64,000 bases of DNA from Egibacter rhizosphaerae (GCF_004322855.1 NZ_CP036402.1:4310001-4374000), one strand, 5' to 3'. Shown: positions 18,252 through 27,304, numbered from the stretch's first letter. Made by a program: numbers and translations. The notes: generated by a model from the letters alone, not told the origin.

Positions 18252-19393
18252 GCGTGGACACCCCGCCGCCGTCCGATCACGCGGCACGCCTGCCGCGGCG
18301 TGTCGCGCTCGTCGGCACCGGGCTCATCGGCACCTCCCTCGGCCTCGCGCTGCGTCGGGTCTCCCAGATCGAACGGGTGACCGGCTACGACGCAGACGCG
18401 CAGCGCTTGGCTGTCGCCCACGAGCGCGGCGCACTCGATGCGGCGGCGTCGACGGCGGAGGAGGCCGCCCGGGGCGCCGACCTGGTCGTGCTCGCGGTCC
18501 CGGCGAGCGCGGTCGGCCGGGCGGCGGCCTCCGTCGCGTCCGCCCTCCCCGAGGGGGCGATCCTCACCGACGTCGCGAGCGTGAAGCGACGGGTCGTCGA
18601 GCAGTTGCAGGACGCGGCCCCCGCCGGGGTGCACGTGATCGGTGGCCACCCCATGGCCGGGTCCCACGAGAGCGGCCCCGAACACGGCTCGGCGGAGCTG
18701 TTCGTCGGCGCGACCTACCTGCTGACCCCCACGACGTACACCGCACCCGCGGCCTACCAGCGCCTGCACGCGCTCGCGGGGGCCATCGGCGCGCGGCCGC
18801 TGGCCGTCCATCCCGCCCGTCACGACCTGCTGGTCGCGGTCGTGAGCCACCTGCCGCAGCTCGCCGCGACGACGCTCATGAACCTCGCCACCGAGCGGGC
18901 GCAGCGGGAGCACGCCGGGTTGCTGTTGCTGGCCGCCGGCGGGTTCCGGGACGCGACCCGGGTGGCGGCGAGCGACCCCGACCTGTGGCTCGAGATCTGC
19001 GCCGAGAACCGGGAGGCGATCACCGCCGTCCTCGACGACTACGCCGAGCGCATCCGCGAACTGCGCGAGAGCCTCGCCCACGAGGACTCGACCGCGCTGC
19101 GGCAGGTGCTCGAGCAGGCCCACGCCGGCCGCCGTGGCCTGCCCAGCAAGGAGGTCAGCCGCCGGCCGATGGTCGAACTCGTCGTGCCGATCGCCGACCG
19201 TCCGGGAACGCTCTCGGAGGTCACGACCACGGTCGGCGCGGTGGGGGTGAACATCGAGGACATGGGCATCGAGCACGCCGCCGAGGGCGGGCGTGGTGCG
19301 CTGCGGCTCGCGGTCTCCGGCACCGAGGAGGCACACCGGGCGCGGGACGCGATCACCGCGCGCGGGTACGAGGTCGTGGAGCGTCGCCTGTGA
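18248..19393 (+). CDS. tyrA: Prephenate dehydrogenase with C-terminal ACT domain
   Basis: A 381-residue enzyme of tyrosine synthesis. It has a Rossmann NAD motif VALVGTGLIGTSLGLAL at about residues 17-33, GGHPMAGSHESG for substrate binding and a helical dimerisation domain. A C-terminal ACT domain (about 305-380: VELVVPIADRPGTLSEVTTT) would allow feedback control by tyrosine. It oxidatively decarboxylates prephenate to 4-hydroxyphenylpyruvate. Coupled between aroH and aroA, it forms a compact aromatic branch operon. Confidence 0.94.
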   Translation: MSVDTPPPSDHAARLPRRVALVGTGLIGTSLGLALRRVSQIERVTGYDADAQRLAVAHERGALDAAASTAEEAARGADLVVLAVPASAVGRAAASVASALPEGAILTDVASVKRRVVEQLQDAAPAGVHVIGGHPMAGSHESGPEHGSAELFVGATYLLTPTTYTAPAAYQRLHALAGAIGARPLAVHPARHDLLVAVVSHLPQLAATTLMNLATERAQREHAGLLLLAAGGFRDATRVAASDPDLWLEICAENREAITAVLDDYAERIRELRESLAHEDSTALRQVLEQAHAGRRGLPSKEVSRRPMVELVVPIADRPGTLSEVTTTVGAVGVNIEDMGIEHAAEGGRGALRLAVSGTEEAHRARDAITARGYEVVERRL

Positions 19394-20709
19394 GCGTCGA
19401 GCCCGAGGCCGTGCCACGTGCCGCGGTCGCGCTCAGCCCGGCCGGGGCGGTCGCGGGCGCGGTGCGCGCGCCCGCCAGCAAGAGCGTGACGAACCGGCTG
19501 CTGCCGATCGCCGCGCTCGCCCGCGGCACGAGCACCCTGCTCGCCCCCCTCGAGAGCGACGACTCCCGCGCGATGCGCGACGCCGTCTGTCTGCTCGGCG
19601 CGCAGGTCCTCGCCGATCCCGAGCCCGACGGGACGCCGCGGTGGCACGTCACCGGGACCTCCGGCGCCCTGCGCGGCGTCGCGGGACCGCTCGACGCGGG
19701 CCTCTCGGGGACGAGCATGCGTTTCCTCGCCGCCCTGGCGCCGCTGGCCGACGGGCCGGTCACCGTCGACGGGGAGCCCCCGCTGCGGCGGCGCCCGGTC
19801 GGTCCGTTGACCGCGGCGCTCGCGCAGCTGGGCGCGAGCGTGCACGACGACGACGGCTACCCCCCGGTGACCAGCGCGGGTGGTGGGCTCGTCGGCGGCG
19901 ACGTCACCATCGACGTGCGGGACTCGAGCCAGTTCGCCACCGCCGTCCTGCTGGCAGCACCCTACGCGCGCGAGGGCGTCACGGTGCGCCTGGCGGGGGA
20001 GGCCGCGGTCGCCTACATCGTGCTGACCGTCGAGGCGATGCGGGCCTGGGGGGCGCAGGTCACCGATCTCGCCGACGGCTGGCGGGTGACCGCCGGCACC
20101 GGCTACCGCGCGCGCTCGGTCGAGGTCGAGTACGACGCGAGCGCCGCGGTGCACCTGTTCTCGCTCGCGGCCGCGACCGGCGGCACGGTGACCGTCACGA
20201 ACGTGCCGTCGAGGACGTCCCAGCCCGACGCAGCGGTCGTCGACCTGCTCGCCGCCATGGGTTGCCGCACCGCCCGGGACGGCGACAGGCTCTCGGTGAC
20301 CGGCCCCGAGCGGCTGCGGCCACTCGACGCGGACCTCTCGGCCCACCCGGACCAGATCACGACCCTGGCCGCCCTCGCCGCGATCACGTCGGGCACGAGT
20401 CACCTGTCGGGCGTGGGAGTCGCGAGGCACCATGAGACCGACCGGCTCGCGGCACTCGCCACCGAACTCGGCAAGCTGGGAGTGCGCGTCGTCGAGGAGC
20501 CCGACGGGCTCGTCATCGAAGGGGGCGCGGCGGCAGGGCCGGCGCGGCTCGCGACCCACGACGACCACCGGCTGGCGATGGCGTTCGCCGCGATCGGCGC
20601 GGCCGTCGGTGGGGTCGTGGTCGAGGAGCCGTGGTGCGTGACGAAGACCTATCCGGGCTTCTGGCGCGACGCGGCCGCGCTCGGCGTGCACTGGGAGGAG
20701 GAACCGTGA
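19390..20709 (+). CDS. aroA: 3-phosphoshikimate 1-carboxyvinyltransferase (EPSP synthase)
   Basis: A 439-residue enzyme transferring enolpyruvate from PEP to shikimate-3-phosphate. The motifs APASKSVTNRLLPIAAL, GTSMRFLAALAPLADGPVTVDG and DDHRLAMAFAAIG are intact. In the glyphosate-sensing loop the sequence reads DAGLSGTSMRF rather than the usual LGNAGTAMRP. This is common among actinobacterial enzymes and may affect glyphosate sensitivity. The GTG start overlaps the tyrA stop. Confidence 0.94.
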   Translation: MSVEPEAVPRAAVALSPAGAVAGAVRAPASKSVTNRLLPIAALARGTSTLLAPLESDDSRAMRDAVCLLGAQVLADPEPDGTPRWHVTGTSGALRGVAGPLDAGLSGTSMRFLAALAPLADGPVTVDGEPPLRRRPVGPLTAALAQLGASVHDDDGYPPVTSAGGGLVGGDVTIDVRDSSQFATAVLLAAPYAREGVTVRLAGEAAVAYIVLTVEAMRAWGAQVTDLADGWRVTAGTGYRARSVEVEYDASAAVHLFSLAAATGGTVTVTNVPSRTSQPDAAVVDLLAAMGCRTARDGDRLSVTGPERLRPLDADLSAHPDQITTLAALAAITSGTSHLSGVGVARHHETDRLAALATELGKLGVRVVEEPDGLVIEGGAAAGPARLATHDDHRLAMAFAAIGAAVGGVVVEEPWCVTKTYPGFWRDAAALGVHWEEEP

Positions 20710-21368
20710 GGGACGTGGTCGCGATCGACGGTCCCGGTGGCGTGGGCAAGTCGACCGTCGCGGCCGCACTCGCCGACCGCCTCGGTGTCGCCCACGTCGA
20801 CACCGGCGCGTACTACCGGGCAGCCACGCTCGCGTGCCTGCGCGCCGGCGTTCCCCTCGGGGAGGGCCCCGCCTGCGCCCGGGTGGTGGAGCAGGCCCAC
20901 ATCGACCGGCGGGGCGGACGGACATTCCTCGACGGCGCCGACGTGGAGCACGCCATCCGCGGCCCGGAGGTCACCGAGCACGTCTCCCAGGTCGCCGGGC
21001 ATCCCCAGGTGCGACGGCTGCTCGTGCCCCGGCAACGTGCGGCCACCGCGCACGGAGGGGTGGTGGAGGGTCGCGACGCCGGCACCGCCGTCGTGCCCGA
21101 CGCACCCGCGAAGGTGTGGCTCAGCGCCGACCCCCGCGAGCGCGCCGCACGAAGGGCACGGCAACTCGGCATCACCGATCCGGCCGAGATCGACGCGCTG
21201 ACCGCTGACCTCGCCCGACGCGATACCGCCGACGCCCGACAGATGGAACGGGCCCACGACGCGATCGTCGTCGATACCAGCGAGAGAACCGTGACCCAAG
21301 TGGTCGAGGCGATCGTCGAGCGCCTGCCGACCGGCCCCGACCACGTACGCATGAGGGAGGGTTCGTGA
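20706..21368 (+). CDS. cmk: Cytidylate kinase
   Basis: A 220-residue kinase phosphorylating CMP/dCMP. P-loop AIDGPGGVGKSTVAAALA is at the N-terminus, HVDTGAYYRAATLACL binds the nucleotide and VVEGRDAGTAVVPDAPAKVWLSAD includes the conserved GRD. The family's usual (M)GRDIG reads GRDAG here, a mild change. It overlaps aroA upstream and der downstream by 4 bases each, the order seen across actinobacteria. Confidence 0.93.
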   Translation: MRDVVAIDGPGGVGKSTVAAALADRLGVAHVDTGAYYRAATLACLRAGVPLGEGPACARVVEQAHIDRRGGRTFLDGADVEHAIRGPEVTEHVSQVAGHPQVRRLLVPRQRAATAHGGVVEGRDAGTAVVPDAPAKVWLSADPRERAARRARQLGITDPAEIDALTADLARRDTADARQMERAHDAIVVDTSERTVTQVVEAIVERLPTGPDHVRMREGS

Positions 21369-22804
21369 CCGGCGACCAGCGCGCCTCGCGCGTGCCCAGT
21401 GAGGCGGGGACCGCGGGCGTTCCCATGGTCGCGATCGTCGGGCGGCCCAACGTCGGCAAGTCGACGCTCGTCAACCGGCTCGTCGGCCGCCGCGAGGCGA
21501 TCGTCGAGGAGCGGCCCGGCATCACGCGCGACCGCACCGTGCACGACGTGGAGTGGATCGGCCGGAACCTCGTCGTCGTCGACACCGGTGGCTGGGTGCC
21601 ACCGCACCGGCTGGGCGACACGTCGGTGAGTCCGGATCCGCTCGCCGGATCGGTGACCGAACAGGCAGAACTCGCCGCGGAGACCGCCGACGTCGTTCTG
21701 CTGGTGGTCGATGCGGCGACCGGGGCCACCGAGGAGGACGAGGAGGTCGCTCGTTGGCTGCGGCGGGGCGCGGCGCCCGTGCTGCTCGTCGCCAACAAGG
21801 CCGACGCCGTGGCGAGCGGTGCGCCCGGAGGACCGCGTCATTCCCTGCCGGTCGCCCTCGCTGAGCTCTACTCCCTGGGCATCGGAGACCCGTGGCCGGT
21901 GAGCGCGCTGCACGGTACCGGGTCGGGCGACCTGCTCGACGCGGTCGTCGATCTCTTGGACGAAGCGGGCGCGTTCGACCGACCACAACCCCTGGCCGAG
22001 GGAGTCCCGGGCATCACGCTGATCGGTCGCCCCAACGTCGGCAAGTCGTCGCTGTTCAACCGTCTGGTGGGCGAGGAGCGCGCTCTCGTCGACGAGCGGC
22101 CGGGAACGACCCGCGACGCCGTCGACACGCTCGTCGAGGTGACACCGGGTCGACAGTACCGGTTCGTCGACACCGCGGGGCTGCGGCGCCGCAGCCGCGT
22201 CCGCCAGTCGACCGAGACCTACAGCCGCTCACGGACCCTGCGAGCGCTGCACGCGTCGGCGGTCGCGCTGTTCGTGCTCGACGCGAGCGAACCCGTCGGT
22301 GAGCAGGACCAGAAGCTCGCCCGAGAGATCCTCGATGCCGGGCGGGCGATGGTGCTCGTGCTGAACAAGTGGGACCAGGTCGATGCCGAGCGCCGCGAGA
22401 TGCTCGAACGGGAGCGGGATCGTCTCCTGCACTTCCTGCCCGATCCACCCGTGGTCCGCACGAGCGCGACGACCGGCCGTGCGGTTCAGCGGTTGCCCGA
22501 CCACATCGACGGAGCGATCGCGGAGTGGACACGGCGCGTGCCCACCGCTCGGCTCAACGAGTGGCTGGGCGAGGCCGTCGCGGCCACGCCCCCGCCACGG
22601 CACGACGGGCGTGCGATCAAGGTCCGATACGCCACGCAGGTGGCCACGGCCCCACCGACCGTCCGCGTGTTCGCGAGCGGGAAGGTCGACGACACCTACC
22701 ACCGGTACCTGGAGCGCAGCCTGAGGGACGCGTTCGGCTTCGCCGGCAGCCCGGTCGATCTCGCGGTTCGGGTTCGGCCACGGTGGGGGGAGCGCGACCG
22801 GTAG
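21365..22804 (+). CDS. der: Ribosome-associated GTPase Der (EngA)
   Basis: A 479-residue protein with two consecutive GTPase domains (G1 motifs GRPNVGKSTLVNRL near residue 26 and GRPNVGKSSLFNRL near residue 221) and a C-terminal KH-like domain ending in PVDLAVRVRPR. The G4 motifs are NKAD and NKWD. Der is needed for 50S subunit assembly. It is the last gene of the overlapping run that starts at xerD; a hairpin follows about 50 bases later. Confidence 0.95.
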   Translation: MTGDQRASRVPSEAGTAGVPMVAIVGRPNVGKSTLVNRLVGRREAIVEERPGITRDRTVHDVEWIGRNLVVVDTGGWVPPHRLGDTSVSPDPLAGSVTEQAELAAETADVVLLVVDAATGATEEDEEVARWLRRGAAPVLLVANKADAVASGAPGGPRHSLPVALAELYSLGIGDPWPVSALHGTGSGDLLDAVVDLLDEAGAFDRPQPLAEGVPGITLIGRPNVGKSSLFNRLVGEERALVDERPGTTRDAVDTLVEVTPGRQYRFVDTAGLRRRSRVRQSTETYSRSRTLRALHASAVALFVLDASEPVGEQDQKLAREILDAGRAMVLVLNKWDQVDAERREMLERERDRLLHFLPDPPVVRTSATTGRAVQRLPDHIDGAIAEWTRRVPTARLNEWLGEAVAATPPPRHDGRAIKVRYATQVATAPPTVRVFASGKVDDTYHRYLERSLRDAFGFAGSPVDLAVRVRPRWGERDR

Positions 22805-22854
22805 GTCGCGCTGGATCGCTGGCCCGAGGGCTCGCGTCGTTCCACGGATCTGGG

Positions 22855-22874
22855 TGTCCGGCGTCAGCCGGGCA
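22855..22874 (+). terminator. Hairpin after der
   Basis: An 8-bp stem with one G-U pair (TGTCCGGC / GCCGGGCA) closes a GTCA loop between the convergent der and DUF3039 genes. There is no T tract. It is the only clear stem in the 120-base spacer and may end the long xerD-der transcript. Confidence 0.45.
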
Positions 22875-22924
22875 GGTCGGATTCCTCCGGGGTCTGCGCA
22901 GCTTTGCCCGGGAGAGCCGGGTCG

Positions 22925-23149
22925 CTACGCGGCCCCCTCGGCCTTGATCCGCTTGCACTCCGGACAGATCGGGAAGCGCTCCGGATCGCGGCTCGGGACC
23001 CACTTCTTCCCGCAGAGGGCGATGACGGGCCGACCTGTGACCGCGCTCTCGAGGATCTCGGCCTTCGGTACGTAGTGCGCGAAGCGCTCATGGTCCCCAT
23101 CGTCGGGGCGCAGCGGCTGCGTCCGCTCGTCGATCTGGACGCTGCTCAT
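22925..23149 (-). CDS. DUF3039 family protein
   Basis: A 74-residue protein with the DUF3039 pattern: HYVPKAEILESAVTG, then RPVIALCGKKWVPSRDPERFPICPECK. The single Cys and the CPEC pair suggest a three- or four-Cys metal site. The family is small, largely actinobacterial and of unknown function. The ATG start has GGGAGGG upstream. It lies between der and tRNA-Pro on the minus strand. Confidence 0.85.
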   Translation of the reverse strand: MSSVQIDERTQPLRPDDGDHERFAHYVPKAEILESAVTGRPVIALCGKKWVPSRDPERFPICPECKRIKAEGAA

Positions 23150-23334
23150 GGCGCACCCTCCCTACGTCGATCGATGACGAGCATAGCGGCTGTCGGTCCG
23201 GCCACGGCGGCCCGGTCCCACCAGGATGACGCGCCGGACACTGCGTTGCGCGACCATATCCCACGCTGTGTGCGAGGTGGAGGCAGAGCGGGTCGTGCCC
23301 GAGGACCTTCGGCGCGCTGGTGACGCGGGTGGTG

Positions 23335-23412
23335 TGGTCGGGATGGGCGGATTTGAACCGCCGATCTCCGCTCCCCCAGAGCGGCGCCCTAACCAAGCTG
23401 GGCCACATCCCG
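23335..23412 (-). tRNA. tRNA-Pro (anticodon GGG)
   Basis: On the minus strand the acceptor arms CGGGATG and CATCCCG pair fully. The D arm contains AGCTTGGTTAGGGCG. The anticodon stem is CCGCT/AGCGG around loop CTGGGGG (anticodon GGG), and the T arm is GGCGG-TTCAAAT-CCGCC. Discriminator A is followed by an encoded CCA (23335-23337). The flanks (23150-23334 and 23413-23622) hold no gene I can support. Confidence 0.96.
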
Positions 23413-23622
23413 GTATGGGCGGACCGTGCCGCCCGACACGTGAGCGTAGCGTCACGGTGGGGCCCTTGCCAGCGTGAGCGGGAGGCTCGACTGTTCGTGC
23501 CGGTTCTGCGAAGGACTCTCGGGAGGCGGTAACGATTCCCGGTTGTGGTGTCTGGAGGCGGAGATGCGGAGGCAGAGGGTCGTTGCGCGCGTCGCGCTGA
23601 TTTCTTGCGCCCGCTGCGCGAG

Positions 23623-25218
23623 TCATCGGCGACTCCGTCGAGGGCGTCGGCCACGGTGAGGGGGCAGCCACGGGCGACGACGCTGCATCAGCGTCCGCAC
23701 GTCGGTCCCGCGGCCGGTCGGGATATCGCCCTTGGGCGAATCGATGCGCTGGCTCTCGTAGATCCCCCGATGACCAGTGAACACGTAGCTGATGACGCAT
23801 CCGACCGCCAGGTAGACGAGGGCGCCGCCTCCGAATAGCTCCACGCCCATGAGCGTGGAGGCCAGCGGCGTGTTCGTCGCACCGGCGAAGACGGCCACGA
23901 GCCCGATCGCGGCGAGGATCTCAGGTGGCGCGTCCAGCGGCTCGGCCAGTGCGCCCCCGAGCGTCGCGCCGATGACGAAGAGGGGAGTCACCTCGCCCCC
24001 TTGAAACCCGGCTGCGATCGTGACCGCGGTAAACACGATCTTGAGGAGGAACGCCCAGGCTGCGACCTCGCCCTCGTAGGCGTCAGCGATGAGCGGCAGT
24101 GACAGCCCGAGGTAGGCGGTGGTCCCCACCAGTCCCGCGAGCGCGATCACGGCCAACCCGCCGATGATCGGCCGGGCGGGGGCCCAAGGGCTCGCGGCCC
24201 GGTAGGTGCGACGGAGCCCGTACACGAGCTCGCTGAAGAGGATGGCGGCGAGTCCGAACGCGATACCGGCGAGCGCGACCTTCCCGAGCAGCCACGGGTC
24301 GAAGGTGACACCCGGTAGCGTGACCGTCGGGGTGGGCCCGTGCGGGAGGCCGGTTAGGTCGAAGGCGGTTCGGGCGACGCCGTCGCCGAGAATGCCCGCG
24401 ACCATCGCGGGCATCAGGGCCGCGAAGCGGATGCGCCCCACGGTGAGTGCCTCCAAGGCGAAGACCGTCCCGGCCATCGGGACCTGGAAGACGCCACCGA
24501 ACCCGCCGGCGATGGAGGCGATCAGCACGATCCGCCGGTCCTCCGCTGACAGCCGCGTGATGCGGGCGAAGGTCGCAGCGAGTGCGCCACTCATCTGCAC
24601 ACCGGTCCCCTCGCGACCGGCGGAACCGCCGAACAGGTGGGTGACCAGAGTGCCTGTGAGCACCAGAGGGGCCATGCGCAGAGGCACCTCCGGTGGGCGC
24701 TCGACGTGCTCGCCGTGCTCCGGTTCGTGGACGGCGTCCAGGATGAGGTTGTTGCCGCTGGCGGAGTTCCCTCCCAGGTAGTGGTAGGCGAGGGCGACGG
24801 CGAAGCCCCCGAGCGGCAACCCTGCGAGCAGCCAGGGGTTGCCTTCGCGAGTCTCGGTCACCCAGGCCAGCGATAAAAGGAACACCGCGGCGGCGAGGCC
24901 AGCGAGAACCCCCACGATGGTCCCGAGCACCGCCCACTTGAGCAGGTAGTGAAGGAGCGCCACCTGCTCGCCACCCTCGAGCCGCAGCAGTCCGCGAGCG
25001 TACGTGTAGGACCTTACGGCAAGCGTCGGCGGGCTGTCGTCAGGGGCGGCCTCCCCGCGGCTCCCGGCCCGAAGTGCGTCGGGGTGGTCGCACCACTCGC
25101 AGGGTTGTCCCCGGGACCACTGGGCGCAGTTCCCACACCAGGGCACGGGCACCTCCGTCGCGTCCTCCAACTCGTGTCCGCGAGGCGCTGCCCGCGGGAC
25201 GCGCGGGCCCATTCGCAC
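23623..25218 (-). CDS. CLC-family anion transporter, CLC-F-like, with N-terminal zinc-ribbon-like segment
   Basis: A 531-residue membrane protein. Residues 24-45 carry two Cys-x-x-Cys pairs (Cys28/31 and Cys40/43), then about ten hydrophobic helices of the CLC fold. The gating-glutamate motif reads GREGT (201-205), and the third anion-site motif is GGEVTP (407-412) instead of the GxFxP of chloride CLCs. Both are features of fluoride/proton antiporters of the CLC-F clade. The first motif is GNSASGN. It is last in the minus-strand cluster with fmdB, fmdA and amiS, so export of another anion such as formate is an alternative reading. The GTG start is uncertain; no clear ribosome site is seen. 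Confidence 0.8.
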   Translation of the reverse strand: MRMGPRVPRAAPRGHELEDATEVPVPWCGNCAQWSRGQPCEWCDHPDALRAGSRGEAAPDDSPPTLAVRSYTYARGLLRLEGGEQVALLHYLLKWAVLGTIVGVLAGLAAAVFLLSLAWVTETREGNPWLLAGLPLGGFAVALAYHYLGGNSASGNNLILDAVHEPEHGEHVERPPEVPLRMAPLVLTGTLVTHLFGGSAGREGTGVQMSGALAATFARITRLSAEDRRIVLIASIAGGFGGVFQVPMAGTVFALEALTVGRIRFAALMPAMVAGILGDGVARTAFDLTGLPHGPTPTVTLPGVTFDPWLLGKVALAGIAFGLAAILFSELVYGLRRTYRAASPWAPARPIIGGLAVIALAGLVGTTAYLGLSLPLIADAYEGEVAAWAFLLKIVFTAVTIAAGFQGGEVTPLFVIGATLGGALAEPLDAPPEILAAIGLVAVFAGATNTPLASTLMGVELFGGGALVYLAVGCVISYVFTGHRGIYESQRIDSPKGDIPTGRGTDVRTLMQRRRPWLPPHRGRRPRRSRR

Positions 25219-25220
25219 GT

Positions 25221-25270
25221 AGCGGTCGTCGGTGACGCCTCACGGGGGCGGGGGGACGCCTTTGCCACCC
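25221..25270 (-). promoter_or_regulatory. Possible degenerate fluoride (crcB) riboswitch
   Basis: The leader just before the CLC start can fold into a GC stem with an AAAGGCG-containing loop, then a GTGA-GGCG-TCAC stem, then GACGACCGCT. Its last bases could pair with the first loop as a pseudoknot. The order resembles the crcB motif, and the downstream gene suits it. The conserved loop AUG is not present, so this is a weak candidate. Confidence 0.22.
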
Positions 25271-25296
25271 GCGGCGCGCCGCGGGCCGCTCGCCAG

Positions 25297-25800
25297 TCAG
25301 ATGATGCCGTTGAGGACCAGGAAGCCCGGAAGCCAGGCGGTCACGATGCTGAGCAGGAGCGTGAGATACGCGGCGAAGCGGGTGAGTGGCTTCTTGAGCG
25401 CGAGAAGCAGGAAGTAGGTGAACCACAGCACCGCCCAACCCGCCCAGTTCAAGCCGAGCCAAAGGTCGAACACCTCGACGACGGCGGAGAGGGTGAGAAT
25501 CGACACGGGCACCGCCGTCACGGCTACGAACAGGCAGTACCAGCCGAGGCCCGCGCCGTCGGCCGCGATGCCCTGGTTGTATGCGACCCACAGGTACGTG
25601 AAGGCGAACAGCAGGACGTACGCGGCCAGCTGGACCGAATCGAGGTCGCCCTGCGCGACGGAGAAGATCGCCACGATCAGCCCCACCAGGCCGGTGAAGA
25701 CGTTGATGATCGCGACCTCGCGATTCTGGATGTGACCGAGCAGCCAGATGCCGTTGACGAACAGTACGGCGCCCACGTAGAGCAACACGAGCCCAAGCAT
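25297..25800 (-). CDS. AmiS/UreI family amide or urea channel
   Basis: A 167-residue protein with six hydrophobic helices, matching the size of AmiS. It starts MLGLVLLYVGAVLFVNGIWLLG, with the conserved VLFVNG, and carries the family's GLGWYCLF and FDLWLGLNWAGWAVLWFTYFLLL. These proteins conduct small neutral amides or urea through the inner membrane, driven by gradient. The ATG was chosen over an upstream in-frame ATG because GGAGG sits six bases before it and the longer leader is not hydrophobic. Its position behind fmdA suggests it supplies formamide or other short amides to that enzyme. Confidence 0.88.
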   Translation of the reverse strand: MLGLVLLYVGAVLFVNGIWLLGHIQNREVAIINVFTGLVGLIVAIFSVAQGDLDSVQLAAYVLLFAFTYLWVAYNQGIAADGAGLGWYCLFVAVTAVPVSILTLSAVVEVFDLWLGLNWAGWAVLWFTYFLLLALKKPLTRFAAYLTLLLSIVTAWLPGFLVLNGII

Positions 25801-25901
25801 GTGCGAACCTCCGAAATGCGCTCGCCGGGGATGTCGGGGCGCCGCCGCGGCGCGGTGGCGCCCCACGCCGGGACCCCGGCGGTGCGACGCGTGATCGGCG
25901 C

Positions 25902-27155
25902 CTACGACGTGACGGCGACCTGTCCGCGGTCGCGGTGGGTGGGGCCCTCGGCCGTCGGCCGGATGTCGAAGTCGAAGATCGCCGTGGGCAGGTAGAGGGA
26001 GCAGGATGCGTTGGGGATGTCGACGACAGCGCTCACTCGTCCTTCGATGGGCGCGGTGCCGAGGATCATGTACGCCTGCTCACCCGTGTAGCCGAACTTC
26101 TTGAGGTACTCGATGGCGTTCAGGCAGGCGTTTCGGTAGGCGAGCGTCGCGTCGATGTACTCCTGGCGGTTGGTGTCGTGGTCGACCGACGTCCCGCAGA
26201 AGGAGACGAACTCCGAGTAGCGGGGCTCGACATTGCCGGGCATGAACACCGGATCGGTCGTGACGCCGTACTTCTCCATGCCACCCTTGATGAGGTCGAC
26301 GCCGAAGTCGATGAAGCCACCGATCTCGATCGCACCGCAGAACGTGATCTCCCCGTCGCCCTGGCTGAAGTGGAGGTCACCGCCCGAGAGCTTGGCGCCG
26401 GGTACGTGGACTGGATACAGCACTCGCGAGCCGCGTGAGAAGTTCTTGATGTCGTGGTTCCCACCGTTCTCGCGGGGCGGGATGGTCCGGGCTCCCTCCC
26501 GGGCGACGGCATTGAACCACGACGAGCCCGGGTCCAGGCTCCCTGCCAGGGCCTCTTGCTCTTCCGGCGGGAGCGCCAGCGGCGGAACCCGGTCAGGGTC
26601 GCGCGCGATCAGTGCTCGCTCGCGCTCGTTCCAACGCTCGAGGAGCTCTGCCGACGGCGCTGTGCCGAATAGGCCGGGGTGGGTGATGCCCGTGTAGGAG
26701 ACCCCGGGGATGTGCCGCGAGCTCGCCTGCTGCCCGCGCAGGTCCCAGATGGTCTTGTACGCCTCGGGGAACCTGTCGGTGAGGAAGCCACCGCCATTCA
26801 CCTTGGAGAAGATGCCGGTGTAGCCCCACCCCTCGCCCGGAAGGTCGCCACGCGCCTGCGGGATGGGTCCCAGGTCGAGGATGTCGACGACGAGGAGGTC
26901 TCCCGGCTCGGCACCGCGAATGCCGATCGGCCCGCTCAGCACGTGGCACCGCTCGAGCACCATGTCGCGGATGTCGTTGGCGGAGTCGTCGTTGTTGACC
27001 TGCCCGTCGGTCCAGTCGAGGCACTCGACCCGAAACTCGTCGCCGGGGGAGACCTCGGAGGCGATGGGGATGTCCGGATGCCAGCGGTTGTGGCCCGGGA
27101 CGTTCTGCTCGAACATCGAGCGTGAGTAGTCGATCTCGAATGCGACGTCGGGCAT
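25902..27155 (-). CDS. fmdA: Formamidase (acetamidase/formamidase family)
   Basis: A 417-residue cytoplasmic enzyme hydrolysing formamide, and perhaps acetamide, to ammonia and the acid. Recognisable family segments are GHNRWHPDIP near residue 20, VECLDWTDGQVNNDDSANDI, GPIGIRGAEPGDLLVVDI, HPGLFGTAPS, GGNHDIKNFSRGSRVLYPV, LSGGDLHFSQGDGEITFCGAIE and YRNACLNAIEYLKKFGYTGEQAY. The length fits the known formamidases. It lies 149 bases after fmdB and 101 bases before amiS on the same strand. Upstream in-frame starts would run into the fmdB gene and were rejected. Confidence 0.95.
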   Translation of the reverse strand: MPDVAFEIDYSRSMFEQNVPGHNRWHPDIPIASEVSPGDEFRVECLDWTDGQVNNDDSANDIRDMVLERCHVLSGPIGIRGAEPGDLLVVDILDLGPIPQARGDLPGEGWGYTGIFSKVNGGGFLTDRFPEAYKTIWDLRGQQASSRHIPGVSYTGITHPGLFGTAPSAELLERWNERERALIARDPDRVPPLALPPEEQEALAGSLDPGSSWFNAVAREGARTIPPRENGGNHDIKNFSRGSRVLYPVHVPGAKLSGGDLHFSQGDGEITFCGAIEIGGFIDFGVDLIKGGMEKYGVTTDPVFMPGNVEPRYSEFVSFCGTSVDHDTNRQEYIDATLAYRNACLNAIEYLKKFGYTGEQAYMILGTAPIEGRVSAVVDIPNASCSLYLPTAIFDFDIRPTAEGPTHRDRGQVAVTS

Positions 27156-27304
27156 CTTCGGGGCCTTTCTCCAGTCCGGGTGCTGCGATGTGGGAGCGGC
27201 CGTGGCGCACTGGCCTCGACCGGCTCGGGGCTCGGTCGGTGAGGTGCCTCCTCTCGATCGGTGACACCGGGCAGGTGCAGGTCGTGAATCCGGTGGGTGC
27301 GGTA

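Noticed and set aside
23150-23622. Small frames around tRNA-Pro
   Set aside because: They cross the tRNA or lack ribosome sites and family resemblance; no gene can be supported there.
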